A stretch of DNA of 64,000 nt from Kineosporia aurantiaca JCM 3230 (GTDB lineage Bacteria; Actinomycetota; Actinomycetes; Actinomycetales; Kineosporiaceae), in assembly GCA_000719025.1 (NCBI GenBank), contig JODP01000027.1:1-64000 (forward strand), written 5' to 3'. Shown here in pieces: positions 33,166-43,696 of the stretch; position 1 is the stretch's first letter, and each line of letters begins with the position of its first letter. The notes under the pieces are model-generated. The model did no database searches. It was not told the DNA's origin and was given only the letters and a program-made list of their open reading frames with translations. A program made the position numbers and the translations under genes.

Positions 33166-36100
33166 CTATCTCCTGGTAAGGACCCCCCGCGACGGCCCCG
33201 CGTCCGGTTCGGGAGCGAATAAATCTGGCAACGGTTGCTGCGACGGGGATGTCGGCACGGCCCGTGCCCGGCCTGCGCCATCAAATGCGACGTGGAACGG
33301 CGATACGACAGGCCGGACCAGACGGCTCACACGTGTGCGGATCAACGTGTTCTGCGGGGCCGGCGTCGGGTACGTCGTCGTCTCAGACGTTGATGAGAAG
33401 GGGAACGGGTAAGGGTCAGTCGTTCTCGTGAAGTCACGGCGGCCGGCTCCCAGCAGTCCGGTGCTGCTTCGGCTGACAAGGATCGTGGCCACTTCACTGG
33501 CCAGGCGAATGACGTTGTCGCGCTGCAGGTGATCGGGCAGCGTGGCGACGACCGTCCTGATGCGTTCGGCGGATACCGGGGGCCGGCGACCGGCCGTCAT
33601 CCGCGCGATCTCCCGGTTGACGCGGCTGAGAAGGTCCTCATCGCGACTCAGGGTGGTGCGGAGAACCGGGAGGATGCGCAGGCCCACTGCGTCGGGCAGA
33701 AGGTTGTTCGCTCGGACCACGCTCTGATAGGTGACCGACTCCAGGGAGTGGCCGGCCGCTCGCATCTCCAGAGCCACCATCGGCTGTAGCGCGTCTTTGA
33801 CCACTTTCCAACGCTGCTCGGCGACGTACCGGGGAACGTTGGGGCTGCCGTCCGGGCGCCCTCCGATCGCGATTTCGACGTTGACTTTCTGGTGAAACGA
33901 CACAGCGGTGGCGACCTGGCGTGCGAATGTCCGTAAATTGCTCCAAGCCGGAGGGCGGAGGTGGCCGGATCCAGGAAGAAAGGGGACGGCAACCGGAGTG
34001 AGAACGTCGAAATGCGGCGTGGCGGAGGCAGGAAGGTGCTGAGCAGATCGGGCGGCCTGCTCTAGGACCTGGCTGAGCGCCCGCAAACCACCGGCCAGTT
34101 CGGCGCGTCGTTGCGGGGTGAGGTCTGAGCCCGGCCACGCCAGTAGTCGGCTCTGAACGCCGTCCAGGAAGGCCGGCAGGTTGACGGTGGCGGAACCGAC
34201 CCTCGCCCCGAAGCGCGCAGCTTGACCCAGCACGTGGACCAGTTCCTCGTGATCGGGGGCGGCCAGCGGCACCTCGGTACTCCCCAGCCGCTGAGGGTCG
34301 AGGGCCAGGACGTCGTTGAGCAACTGCACTGCCGTGACCAGGTGCGTGCTCCGGGCGGCGTGCTCAAAGCCCCACGACGAAGGGTTCCAGGCCCGCAACT
34401 CGGCCTGGTGGTAGAGGGCCCGGGCCTTGTCCGAGATCTCGTAGAAGTTGTTGCGCGTTGCTGCCTGCGAGGTGAGCCTGTCGGCCATGTGGTCCCGCGG
34501 GCGGAAGTTGCGTAGTTCCAGAAGCAGGAGAGGCAGACGGGTGCCGTCGGGCCCGCGATCCATCTCCTCGAAGCCTCGGTTCATGCCGAGGGCCGTGCGT
34601 TGGTCGGTCGGGCGGGCCGGGTTCGACCGCAGGGCTGTATCGAAGAAGTCTCGTAAGGTCATGTCGCTGGTCTGGTCGTCGTCAGGATCAGCCGTGGGAA
34701 GGTCCAGGTAGTCCAGCGGCTCAGTTGGGTTCGGCGTGGACCGACCGAAGATTTCATCGTCCAGGTTCGGGCGGGAGGCTCGATATATCTGGTCGAAAGT
34801 AGCCGTCACTCGTTCGTCATTCTGTTCAAGATAGAGGGCAATGACAGGGGGCAGGGCCTGGCGGATGGTGGCGAAGGGGGTCCGCAGAGCGGCGGCCGCG
34901 TAGTTCTTCGCCAGGTATCGCTTGTCTCTGGCCGAATCGAGCACGGCTGCGGCCTGCGTGTAGAACAGGGCCGCGTATCCGCGTGCCACGGCTGCCTCTT
35001 CGTCGGTTGCGGCCAACAGATCCATGGCGGCGGATGCACCACCCACGCGCCGGCCGAAATCCAGGGCCTCCACCAGCGCCGTACGCTGATGCTCGAAAGG
35101 GGTTCGCTCGTAAACACTCAGCCAGGTCAGGAACGAGTAGATCCCGGACAGCGGTATTCCGACGGTCCACTGAACGTACCGTGGGTGCCGGGCATGGACA
35201 GGACGGACGACGCCGTCCGGTATGGAGACGCGATATCCGGCTGCGCGTGGGAAGATCTGGCCGACCTTCATCCCGCTGTCGGGCACCGTCCCCAGTCGCT
35301 GCCAGATGTCGCTCAGGATGGCGAAGACAGCTTCTTCCCTCTCATGATCTTCGCCCGGGAGAATCGAGATGGGCGGGGTGATGATCTCCAGAATCTCAAC
35401 CTTGCGCGGGTGTCCGCCGCTGCCGGCGGCCGCGGCTACCGCCTGGTTCTCGTACAACCTGCCGTCAGATCCCTCGAAGTAGCCCGCGGTGTCGATCTTC
35501 ACCGTGACTCCTTCTCGCTTAAGGATTCGCGTCCCGTAACCGTTGGGCGTCCCGGCCGGTACGTCGATGGCGTAGGTTTCCTCGCTCTCGCCGCCAATGC
35601 CGCCACCGCGCAAGCCGTGCGCAGACATAACTGAAATCTCCTGCAGAGCGACCATCCTGGCGACGTCTTCTCCAAAACGGTGCAGGGCGTAGGCGGTGCG
35701 GTTCAGCCCGATCGACTCGAGGGGGCTGCCGCCGATCACGGGCCGGGGATGAAGGTGCGGCGGGTAGAGGCCAGCGGCCTCGTCGAGCAGTCGCTCACCC
35801 AGCTGTTGCGACAACTTGCCCAGACCTCGCTCGACGGTGTCGGCGTCCAGGTAGGTGAGCAGGTCGAGCACCTCGGTGGTCACGACGGGGGGCATCCCTG
35901 CTGTTCCTGCGGGAGCTGTGGTGACCTCGTAGCTCACCCATGCCCGCGGTAGCTGGTAAGCGGTAAGTCGCTGATTGACCTGCGTTCTCAGGGCCTCGCG
36001 CAGGGACTGGGCCGATCCGACCCCCTCGGCGGTGCTCGTCAGCCGGACGAGCACCGGCGCCGAGCCGAGTGCGGCCCGCCTGAGAACCTGCTGGACGATG

Positions 36101-39100
36101 TGGCTGGAGAGACTCACCACGTCCTGGGCCTGTGGCTGAGCCAGCCCGTCCTGATCCGGGACGAGGGTGATCGTGGCGGGGGCCGTCCAGGTGCGACCTG
36201 AGGAAAGATCGCGCAGGACGGCTGCCTCGTGGGTCCGGCTGGTGGTGACGGCGGCCAGGTCCTCAAAATGCCGTTGGGCCTGCGCCGCGGTCTGTCGCCG
36301 GGTGCCCACCAGGCGCAGCTCGAAGACCGCTGTCGGCAGGGAGGTCTCCGTGTTCAGGGCCGACAGTTGCGTGGTCATCCCCATGGCCCGGTGCTGATCG
36401 ATCACGGGCATGAAACCCTCGACCAGCGCGGTCCGCAGATAGTCGCCGATGGTGAACTGGATCTGCGCCCCCACCGGCAGGGCGACGTCGAGCAGGCCAC
36501 GGTGATGGGTGTGCCTGCGCCAGGCCCGGGCATGAGCCGGGTTGTTCAGGGTGAAGCGGTGTTCCCAGAGGTTCATGATCTGGCCGGCCTGGGCGGTCAG
36601 GAAGGTGCGAATTGCCGGGGGGAGAGCGGCCAGTAACTGGTTCATCGGATGGCGAGCCACCACGAGCATGTGTTTCTTGGGCAGCCGGGCCTGGCCCGCC
36701 TCGGCTCTGGCGATGCCGGCCGCCTGGGCGTAGAGCAGCGCCATATATCCCCGCAGGCTGACGACCTCGTCGTCGGTCTGACTCAGCTGGTCCACGATCG
36801 CCACGGGAAGTGGCTGTTGCCATCCTCTGAGGAAGCCGGTGACGACATGGTCGGCGAAGGTAAAGCCGTGCCCTAGCTGCCGCGAAGGTTCCACAGCGCC
36901 CGTCCGGCCCGGATCCACCAGGTCGTGAGCTGTTCGAAGGAGGCCATGCAGTCCCGCCATGGGCACGTCCACCGAATGATGCACCAGGAGCCCGGCGTCA
37001 TCGCCCTGCTTGACGTACCGGATCGACTCGGCTCCGGGCTGAAGTCGAAATTTACTTCCGTGGAACAGATCTGCCAAGGTGATGTTCGGGGACGCGTCCT
37101 GCATCCGCCTCAGCACGTCATTGAGCGTCCGGAACACCGTGGCCGGTGATCGACCAGAGGTCTTCCCGGGAAGGGTGTTCATGCGGTGGGTGACGATCTC
37201 GATGAGAGGCTTGTGAAACCCGTTGTACCACTCCAACACCAGGTTCAGGTCGTCGTGTTCGACCAGCAGGGAGGACGGCACGGAGCTTTCCGGCATGTCC
37301 AGGTAGCCCGATCGCGTCTCCAGTTCCAGGCCACCGTAGCCGCCGTCCAACCCGGCTATGTCACCGGTCAGCAGAATCTGGGCGATCCAGGTGCCCACCG
37401 CCACGACATGGTCATTCTGCCGCCAGGCGGGCAGGGTGCGCAGCGCATCCCGGACCTGCTGCACCGAGGCCGCAGACGTCCCACCCGGGTGCAGCCGGCG
37501 TAGCTCAGCATTGACCGTTGCCACCAGATGCGACATACGGTCCGCGTCCGTCAAGAATGTTGCAGATGTGAGGATTTCGCGGAACGGCCCACTGGCGCCT
37601 GCCACGGACGAACCGCTGGAGGCCGCCTCTACATGAACGCCGGCCCGGGCGCTTGGGCTCGACAGGCCAGGTGCAGGAAGGATTTGAGAGTAGTCAGGGA
37701 CGGACCCCCCAGAACGACGTCCGTCCGCAGAGGCCAAGTCGGTGCTCGGCGTACCGAAGTCAGGCCCGTCATCAGTCGCGTGCTCCTGTCGCCCGACGTG
37801 CCGGCTGCCTGAAGGCGCGAGGTTCACCACAGGCCGGGTAAGAAACTCCTCGAAGGAGTCGAAGCCGGTCGGTGCGAGCATGGATTCACGGCTGTCGCCG
37901 ATCGGGGGCTCGGGTCGCGAGCCCTCTAGGAGGTCCCCGCCACCCGTGCTGCCTGCCCAGGCACCCCCGGTAGGCAGTGCAGACGGGTCGTTCACCCCCT
38001 CGCTCATGGCCTCCGCGTGACCGGTGGATTGCCCGGGCTGACTGCCCCCGAGCAGGCGCTGGCCGTGCAGTCCCACGTGCTCGAGGTAGGTGTTCAGGAG
38101 GGCCTGGGCCAGGTCATGCGTATTGCGCCCGCTCAAGGCCGGCCGGTTGGGCCCGGTCAGGTGTCGAATGGAGTGGTCGAGCCAGGCGTCCGCAGGGGCG
38201 GGATAGCTGTGGCTGGGTAGATTCAGGCGGGCCAGCAAACCTTGGAACGAGGCCCTGACATCGGCTGGTACCACCTGAGCCAGCCCCGAGGGCACGCTCG
38301 ACTCCGGCACGGCGGTGGGCACCGCTCGGGGACCGGTGGTGGGAGGTAGCACGTCACGACTGGAGGACGCGAGGGCCGACTCGGTGTCCGGTCTGGCGTC
38401 GGCGGGAGAGGCGAGGTCTGGGGTGACAGTGATTTCGGGTAGCTGGGTGGCCGAGATGAGGGACGCGGTTTGAGGGAGCCGGATATCCGGGGTCAGAGGC
38501 AGCAGGTCGACGGACGTCAGCGCCGAGGGAATGACCGGCAGTCCTCCGCGGGTGCCGTCCAGTAGGCGCACGCCTGCAGCATCGGCAATCACGTTGAAGG
38601 CGCGCGCGGTCGGCTGACCAGCAACCTGAATCACGACGACCGCACGTGCCCCAACGGGTGCGACCGACATGGTTTCCTGCACGAGACTCAGGTCCTGACC
38701 GCGAAACACCACGGCGGGCGCGTCGCTACCCAGCCCCAGTCGTTCTCGCTGGAGAGCAAGTAGGTCATGCCTGCCGCCAGGGGCGCCGGCCACGAGCGCC
38801 GAGGCGTCCGCGGCGTCGGCCGGCGGTGATGGGGCCAGGACCGCCCGCTGGGGGGACGGCGTGCTGGTGGGGTTCGGCCCGGACGGGACGGAGTCGGGGC
38901 CGGCGACGAAAGCGTGATCCAGGGTGATGGCCGCATCCGCGCTGCTGACTGCGGCGGAGGACAGGAGGGGGTGCAATGTGCGCAGGACCGGGTAGTCCTG
39001 CAGCAGTGACGGGTCGGGCGGGGTATGGGATCCGGCGGGCGGGAGGATGGTTTCGAGGTCAGGGGAGGTGAAGGGAAAGGTGGGATCGACGTCGTAGGCA

Positions 39101-41169
39101 GCCGGGCGTAGCGACGCAGGGATGTCCTGGACCAGATCGAGAGCCTGCTGCAGGGTAAGCGTTGAGCCGTCCGCCCCCGGGCGAAGGAACAGGACCCGGT
39201 CCATCTGATCGTTCGAGCCGACTGAGTCTGCTGCCGGCAGCGGACCGCTGTCCGGTGCGGGCGAACTGCTGCTGGAATCGCCGACAGGAGCGGGTTGTGC
39301 GACCGATGAGGATGCACCGGCGAAACCGGTGACCATGGCCGTCGGGATGCCGCCCCGGTGGGAATAGGCGGCTGACGCACTGATGTGGTTTCCGGCGCTG
39401 GGTGGGGCTGAGGGCGGCGTCACCGCGGGCCGGGCAATCAGACCACCGGGCACGGGCATCAGACTCACGGAAGAACGCAGGCCGTGCGCGGTGGGCGCGG
39501 TGGCTATGGCTTCGTCGACGGACAGACCCCAGCTGATCTCGGCCTTCTCCGGGGTTCGAAGGGTGCTGTTGACCGAGGCGGGACCGGCCGGGTTGCTGGG
39601 CCCAGAAGGCGCTCCGAAGACCGGATCGGTCTGCTGTCCCGAGCGGGTCGTTGTCGTCGGCTGGGTGGAGGCGGGAAGGATGCTCGGATCCGTCGCGGGC
39701 GACCGGCCGGCCGAATGATCCAACGGCTGAGAGTCTGACCAGGTTGCCTCCACGGAGGGAAGACCAGGACCAGATCCAGGAACGTCCAAAGACAGGGAGG
39801 GCAGGCCCGTATGAGCGAAGCCGCCCACCCGGTCCAGTCCCGAACGGGCCGGGTCGACCCTCAAGCCGTCAAGGCCCCGCAGGCCATCGACATCGGCGTT
39901 CTGCGGTACGGCGCCAACCAAGCCATCGGGACTCGCGAGACTTCCCGAATGTGTGGTCACCCCATTGATGGTCGTGGGAGAGAAGGAGAAGCCTTTCCAG
40001 CCGGCCAGACCGCCGAGGGCCCCGACATCGTCGCGCGTGAACTTCGGGTCCGCAGGCGAGGCGTCTTCACCCCCGAGGACGGTCCCCGCCCGTACCGCGT
40101 CGTCGTCGCCGACTCCTTCACCTTCGATGTGGCCTGCGACGCCGGCGCTGGACTGGGAGGGAGTGATCTTGAGGTGGTCCGCGTCGGCGAGATGGTCGAG
40201 GTCGAGGTCCTTGACCAGGGCATCGAGGTCGTTGAGGGGCTTGGTGTCCAGCCCGGCCAGTCCTCGAGTGCTGCGTCCGGCCCTGCCGCCGGCCATCTCG
40301 GCGCCGCCCTCGGCCAGGCCCGAGGTCAGGTCCCACGGCGACATGCTCCAGCCACCGCCCACGGCCGCCCCGCCGGCACCCCCACCGAAGACTTCGCCGC
40401 CGGCCTCCATCGACAGGTGCGATGTGATCCCCACCCACTTCGCCACTGACTGCTCATCCAGGCCCGCCTTGATCAGGCCCTCCTGCAGGCTGTCGAAACC
40501 GGCGTGCAGGGCCGGGCCCATCACTGCGGCCACGAACGCCCCGGACGCCGCGCCCATGATGGCCGCGTCACCGGTCGACTTCGTATCCCACTCGTAGTCG
40601 CCCGGATGTTCCAGCATCGACCACAGTTGCGCCCCCACGTCCAGGCCGACCTGGAACACCGTCATGTACGCGACCATTTTCAGGGCGTCCATGACCTTGC
40701 GTATCAGCATGTCCAGGACCGTGCGGGTGGCCGCGCGCGCCGCGGCCGCCTCGGCGGCCGAGGCCCCGCCGGTGAAGACCGCCTCGATCGCGGCCTTGAT
40801 CAACTCGATGAGCATGTAGACGAGGGTCAGCACGGCCATGTGCTTCATGTAGTCGACCTTGTAGGCCATCTGCTTCAGGCCTTTGGCGTTGCCCTCGAAA
40901 AGCTTGGCCCCGACATCGATGTAGCGCGGGTTCTCCACGACGAACTGCCTCATGGCCTGCTGGATGGCCCGTCCCGTCTTCCCCCGGCTCACTCCCTGCA
41001 GGGCCTGGAGGGCCCCCGCCAGGTCCGAGGCCACCGGTCCCGCCAAGACTGATGCCACCCGGGCCGAGTCTGCCGACTGAGCCAGCATCTTCGGGGCGCT
41101 GGCGGCCGGCCATGGCACTCCCGTCACGGCCAGGAACACATACTTCACCCAAGCGGGAACCGCATCCAT
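33166..41169 (-). CDS. Giant polymorphic-toxin-like protein (2667 aa) with duplicated internal domain
   Basis: The start is ATG 41169 (MDAVPAWVKYVFLAVTGVPW), nine bases after GAAGGAG; the longer frame starts inside that site. Residues 1-240 are helical and partly hydrophobic (AVLTLVYMLIELIKAAIEAV), then GAASGAFVAAVMGPALHAGF and Gly-rich turns, as in the WXG100-like N-terminus of large actinobacterial exported toxins. Residues about 330-1250 are a Pro/Ser/Ala-rich linker with one possible small domain near 840-880 (FNVIADAAGVRLLDGTRGG). Two copies of one domain lie at about 1270-1620 and 1860-2245, sharing VPMAGLHGLL/IPLSGIYSFL, GYMALLYAQAAGI/GYAALFYTQAAAV and LPPAIRTFL/LPPVIALYL. No known toxin domain was found at the C-terminus. 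No secretion gene or immunity gene lies beside it. Confidence 0.8.
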   Translation of the reverse strand: MDAVPAWVKYVFLAVTGVPWPAASAPKMLAQSADSARVASVLAGPVASDLAGALQALQGVSRGKTGRAIQQAMRQFVVENPRYIDVGAKLFEGNAKGLKQMAYKVDYMKHMAVLTLVYMLIELIKAAIEAVFTGGASAAEAAAARAATRTVLDMLIRKVMDALKMVAYMTVFQVGLDVGAQLWSMLEHPGDYEWDTKSTGDAAIMGAASGAFVAAVMGPALHAGFDSLQEGLIKAGLDEQSVAKWVGITSHLSMEAGGEVFGGGAGGAAVGGGWSMSPWDLTSGLAEGGAEMAGGRAGRSTRGLAGLDTKPLNDLDALVKDLDLDHLADADHLKITPSQSSAGVAGHIEGEGVGDDDAVRAGTVLGGEDASPADPKFTRDDVGALGGLAGWKGFSFSPTTINGVTTHSGSLASPDGLVGAVPQNADVDGLRGLDGLRVDPARSGLDRVGGFAHTGLPSLSLDVPGSGPGLPSVEATWSDSQPLDHSAGRSPATDPSILPASTQPTTTTRSGQQTDPVFGAPSGPSNPAGPASVNSTLRTPEKAEISWGLSVDEAIATAPTAHGLRSSVSLMPVPGGLIARPAVTPPSAPPSAGNHISASAAYSHRGGIPTAMVTGFAGASSSVAQPAPVGDSSSSSPAPDSGPLPAADSVGSNDQMDRVLFLRPGADGSTLTLQQALDLVQDIPASLRPAAYDVDPTFPFTSPDLETILPPAGSHTPPDPSLLQDYPVLRTLHPLLSSAAVSSADAAITLDHAFVAGPDSVPSGPNPTSTPSPQRAVLAPSPPADAADASALVAGAPGGRHDLLALQRERLGLGSDAPAVVFRGQDLSLVQETMSVAPVGARAVVVIQVAGQPTARAFNVIADAAGVRLLDGTRGGLPVIPSALTSVDLLPLTPDIRLPQTASLISATQLPEITVTPDLASPADARPDTESALASSSRDVLPPTTGPRAVPTAVPESSVPSGLAQVVPADVRASFQGLLARLNLPSHSYPAPADAWLDHSIRHLTGPNRPALSGRNTHDLAQALLNTYLEHVGLHGQRLLGGSQPGQSTGHAEAMSEGVNDPSALPTGGAWAGSTGGGDLLEGSRPEPPIGDSRESMLAPTGFDSFEEFLTRPVVNLAPSGSRHVGRQEHATDDGPDFGTPSTDLASADGRRSGGSVPDYSQILPAPGLSSPSARAGVHVEAASSGSSVAGASGPFREILTSATFLTDADRMSHLVATVNAELRRLHPGGTSAASVQQVRDALRTLPAWRQNDHVVAVGTWIAQILLTGDIAGLDGGYGGLELETRSGYLDMPESSVPSSLLVEHDDLNLVLEWYNGFHKPLIEIVTHRMNTLPGKTSGRSPATVFRTLNDVLRRMQDASPNITLADLFHGSKFRLQPGAESIRYVKQGDDAGLLVHHSVDVPMAGLHGLLRTAHDLVDPGRTGAVEPSRQLGHGFTFADHVVTGFLRGWQQPLPVAIVDQLSQTDDEVVSLRGYMALLYAQAAGIARAEAGQARLPKKHMLVVARHPMNQLLAALPPAIRTFLTAQAGQIMNLWEHRFTLNNPAHARAWRRHTHHRGLLDVALPVGAQIQFTIGDYLRTALVEGFMPVIDQHRAMGMTTQLSALNTETSLPTAVFELRLVGTRRQTAAQAQRHFEDLAAVTTSRTHEAAVLRDLSSGRTWTAPATITLVPDQDGLAQPQAQDVVSLSSHIVQQVLRRAALGSAPVLVRLTSTAEGVGSAQSLREALRTQVNQRLTAYQLPRAWVSYEVTTAPAGTAGMPPVVTTEVLDLLTYLDADTVERGLGKLSQQLGERLLDEAAGLYPPHLHPRPVIGGSPLESIGLNRTAYALHRFGEDVARMVALQEISVMSAHGLRGGGIGGESEETYAIDVPAGTPNGYGTRILKREGVTVKIDTAGYFEGSDGRLYENQAVAAAAGSGGHPRKVEILEIITPPISILPGEDHEREEAVFAILSDIWQRLGTVPDSGMKVGQIFPRAAGYRVSIPDGVVRPVHARHPRYVQWTVGIPLSGIYSFLTWLSVYERTPFEHQRTALVEALDFGRRVGGASAAMDLLAATDEEAAVARGYAALFYTQAAAVLDSARDKRYLAKNYAAAALRTPFATIRQALPPVIALYLEQNDERVTATFDQIYRASRPNLDDEIFGRSTPNPTEPLDYLDLPTADPDDDQTSDMTLRDFFDTALRSNPARPTDQRTALGMNRGFEEMDRGPDGTRLPLLLLELRNFRPRDHMADRLTSQAATRNNFYEISDKARALYHQAELRAWNPSSWGFEHAARSTHLVTAVQLLNDVLALDPQRLGSTEVPLAAPDHEELVHVLGQAARFGARVGSATVNLPAFLDGVQSRLLAWPGSDLTPQRRAELAGGLRALSQVLEQAARSAQHLPASATPHFDVLTPVAVPFLPGSGHLRPPAWSNLRTFARQVATAVSFHQKVNVEIAIGGRPDGSPNVPRYVAEQRWKVVKDALQPMVALEMRAAGHSLESVTYQSVVRANNLLPDAVGLRILPVLRTTLSRDEDLLSRVNREIARMTAGRRPPVSAERIRTVVATLPDHLQRDNVIRLASEVATILVSRSSTGLLGAGRRDFTRTTDPYPFPFSSTSETTTYPTPAPQNTLIRTRVSRLVRPVVSPFHVAFDGAGRARAVPTSPSQQPLPDLFAPEPDAGPSRGVLTRR

Positions 41170-41862
41170 GCTATGGAACTCCTTCACAGGAAACGGGGTG
41201 ACCGGGCCGGAGGAAGCGGCGATGCACGCCGGAGCAACCGACGCACGACCTTCGTCGGCCTACGTCGGCACGCTCGCGGTGGTCATGGTCTGCACACCTT
41301 CGACAGAGGCTGATTACCCGCAAAGAACCGCCGTCAGGCGAAATGGCCTGGATGACGATGCCCCTCAGTTCCTGGCCGATGTGACTCTGGTCGTCGCTCC
41401 CGTCGGCAACTATCGGCGAGATGAACGAGCCGTCTCCGCTTCTTTCGATCTTCATTACGCAGCGAGTGCCGGTGAGGTTTGTTAGGCCGGCACAGGAGCA
41501 AATGGGCGATGAATACCTCTGTTTCCGGCGGCCGGCGCGCCATCAGGCAAGTGTTGCCCGTCATAATTATTCGAACACTCATCGCCGGGGCAAGATGAAG
41601 ATTTTCACATGAACCGTTGTTCATTTTGAACGTTAACGACGGGATGGCCGCCCGGGGCCAGGGATGATGATCATGGGTTGCCGCAGCGGTCATGCCACCG
41701 GCGCCTGGCAGCAATACCTGAGGGCACACCGACCCGGGCCGCCGACCAAGGAAATGGTCGAGCCGGAGTCTGTCCCCAGGTGTCGTTACCGCTTGACCAC
41801 CGCGGAGCGGTGTCGCCGACGCGCCCACCGTCGAGGACAGGGCGTCGGCCACCTCATCCCGT
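41170..41862. other. Upstream region of the giant gene
   Basis: About 690 bp with no supported gene on either strand. AAGGAG for the giant gene sits at its edge. I could not assign a promoter. Confidence 0.4.
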
Positions 41863-42524
41863 CTACGGGACGACCTCGGCCAGCCTCGAGATCTCGTTCA
41901 GGTCGGCAATCGTGGGGTTGAAGATCAGTTCGTCAACGCCCAGCGCCTCGAAGGCCGTCGCCCGTTCACGGATTGCCTTGGCTCCGGGCGGGAACGTCTC
42001 CGATGCAATCTTTGTGAAGGCCCCGGCCCCGGCATAATAGTCGGCAACGTTTGCCCGGGCCTTTTCCTCATCCGACAGAACGAAGTAACTGATGGCGGTC
42101 AGCTTGATCGTCTCCTGACGTTCGGCCCGGGCCCACGCAGCCTTTGCGGCGTCAAATGCTCCGGCAATCATCTCGGGTGGCGCAGAGGCCCCCAGATAGC
42201 CCTCCGATCAGGTGGCCATGCGTCTCATGGCCGCCGGAGCCATCCCGCCCATCAAATCGGCACAGCGCGGGTGCCTTCCGGGACGGCCGGGTTGGTGGCG
42301 CCGCCGACCGGCTTGCCACTCCAGACATCCCGGCAAATTTCCTGGTCCTCATCAAAGCGTTTACCGCGAGTGGTGAAAGTCAGCCCGTGGAAAGAGAACT
42401 CATCCGGACGGGGTCCAATCCCCAGGCCAAGGGCGAGCTGGCCGAGGTCGTGATCAGGTGGTCTATCAGCCCTGCTGATTGACGATTTGGTCAACAACGC
42501 TGCGGGGACGGATGCCAGGGGCAT
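41863..42524 (-). pseudogene. LLM-class flavin-dependent oxidoreductase, decayed
   Basis: The minus strand retains LGQLALGLGIGPRPDEFSFH and RGKRFDEDQEICRDVWSGKP of a luciferase-like monooxygenase. A shifted frame continues MGGMAPAAMRRMAT, then a TGA where Trp is expected, SEGYLGASAPPEMIAGAFDA, and the C-terminus FEALGVDELIFNPTIADLNE. So there is at least one frameshift near 42255 and one nonsense codon near 42208. The N-terminal part before LALGLG is not recognisable. The F420/FMN enzyme is inactive. Confidence 0.75.
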
Positions 42525-42918
42525 GACTACGGAACTGATCAGCTGGCCTCTCGCAGTCGGGAGCCGATCGCGTCCTCAAAGAACTACATGCCAGTGCGCG
42601 TCGCGCGAGGCAATCCGGAGCGCCCGAAGACCTCGTCGAAATGCTCCTGCAGGCCGTGATCGTCACCGGAGATGAAGCCGCTCCTCCTGGGTGTCGGGCG
42701 TGAACACCTTGGGCGTGGCAGTGGGCTTCGGCGGGGAGCCCAGCGGTGAGGTCTGTCACGACGGTGACCTGAGCCGCTCCCGAGCCACGTCGCCGGCGGG
42801 TGCACCATGCCCGCGGCTATCAGCGAGGACACTCGGATCGAGGGTTCGAGTACACCGCCAGACAGCGATTTCGACGCTTAGGTCCCGGTGAGCTGGACCT
42901 GCTCCTGATGATCCACTT
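42525..42918. other. Intergenic sequence, possibly further LLM gene debris
   Basis: Several short frames overlap here, but none shows a family signature. It may hold the degraded 5' part of the LLM oxidoreductase gene. Confidence 0.3.
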
Positions 42919-42964
42919 CTGATGGCTTCGCCCCGGCAGTATCTGCCCGGGGCGAAGCCATCAG
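42919..42964 (-). terminator. Strong hairpin terminator downstream of the DUF305 gene
   Basis: CTGATGGCTTCGCCCCGGCAG (42919-42939) pairs with the reverse arm at 42943-42964 through about 21 bp with one bulged base. It lies 42 bp beyond the stop of the minus-strand DUF305 gene. Confidence 0.8.
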
Positions 42965-43005
42965 CTCGGCCGGGGATTACCGCGGCGGATCAACGATCCA
43001 GTGCA

Positions 43006-43560
43006 CTAGACAGATTTGAGCTGCAAGGAGGCTTGCTCGGCATCCCGCTCGATCTGCTCTGCGACGCGGCGAGTCTCGGGATGGGTGCCCGACTTGATCT
43101 CGCTGCGCGCCAGAAGAAGAACCTGCTCGAGATAAGGCTGGAGCCGGGCCAGGAAGTAGCGATCGAAGTCCTGCCCCTCCAGGCCGCGAGCGTGCATGAC
43201 CTGCACGGGCAGGACCATGCCGGGCATGGGCATCCCCTCGTGCGGATTGACGGGCGAAAGCTGGGCCAGGTCGTGCAAACTCCGAAGCTGCGTCAGGTGC
43301 GTTTCGGTGCTGGTTCCCACCAGCGTCCCCAGGGCCTGGACTTTGGGGTTGTCGGTGTGGTCGGGGACGAGGCCGATCATCGGGTCCAGTTGCTCGCTCA
43401 TGGCGATGGACACCTCGATGTACGCCAGATCTGTGCCCCCGAAGGCGGCCGCCTGGCCAGAAGAAAGGGGCGACTGCCGTTCGACTGCGGACGCTGGTTG
43501 GCTCGCGCAGCCGGCCAACGCAAGAACGGAAAACGCGACGACGACCGCCATGAGTCTCAT
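43006..43560 (-). CDS. DUF305 lipoprotein
   Basis: A 184-aa exported protein. ATG 43560 (MRLMAVVVAFSVLALAGC) gives a lipoprotein signal peptide with lipobox LAGC, so the Cys should be lipidated. The mature part is a DUF305/ferritin-like four-helix domain: FGGTDLAYIEVSIAMSEQL, HEGMPMPGMVLPVQVMHARG and FDRYFLARLQPYLEQVLLLA. The His-rich pattern of DUF305 (HH.....M) is only partly kept. It lies 136 bp behind a DUF1996 gene on the same strand. Metal binding is possible but not shown. Confidence 0.8.
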   Translation of the reverse strand: MRLMAVVVAFSVLALAGCASQPASAVERQSPLSSGQAAAFGGTDLAYIEVSIAMSEQLDPMIGLVPDHTDNPKVQALGTLVGTSTETHLTQLRSLHDLAQLSPVNPHEGMPMPGMVLPVQVMHARGLEGQDFDRYFLARLQPYLEQVLLLARSEIKSGTHPETRRVAEQIERDAEQASLQLKSV

Positions 43561-43696
43561 TGGTCGGTAACCTTTGATGTGTATCGCCTCTTCGATCGAC
43601 AAGCGAATCCCGCTGGTGACGTGCCGGCGGATCCGGCCGCCGCGCCGCTGAAGCGATCTCAGCGGGCACAGCGACCGGATCCTGCGGAAGCGAAGG

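Noticed and set aside
38550..38720. Papain-like (Tox-PL/deamidase) domain within the giant protein
   Set aside because: The GVRLLDGTRGG segment is suggestive, but the expected catalytic His is not where it should be and no Cys is visible, so I did not call an enzyme domain.
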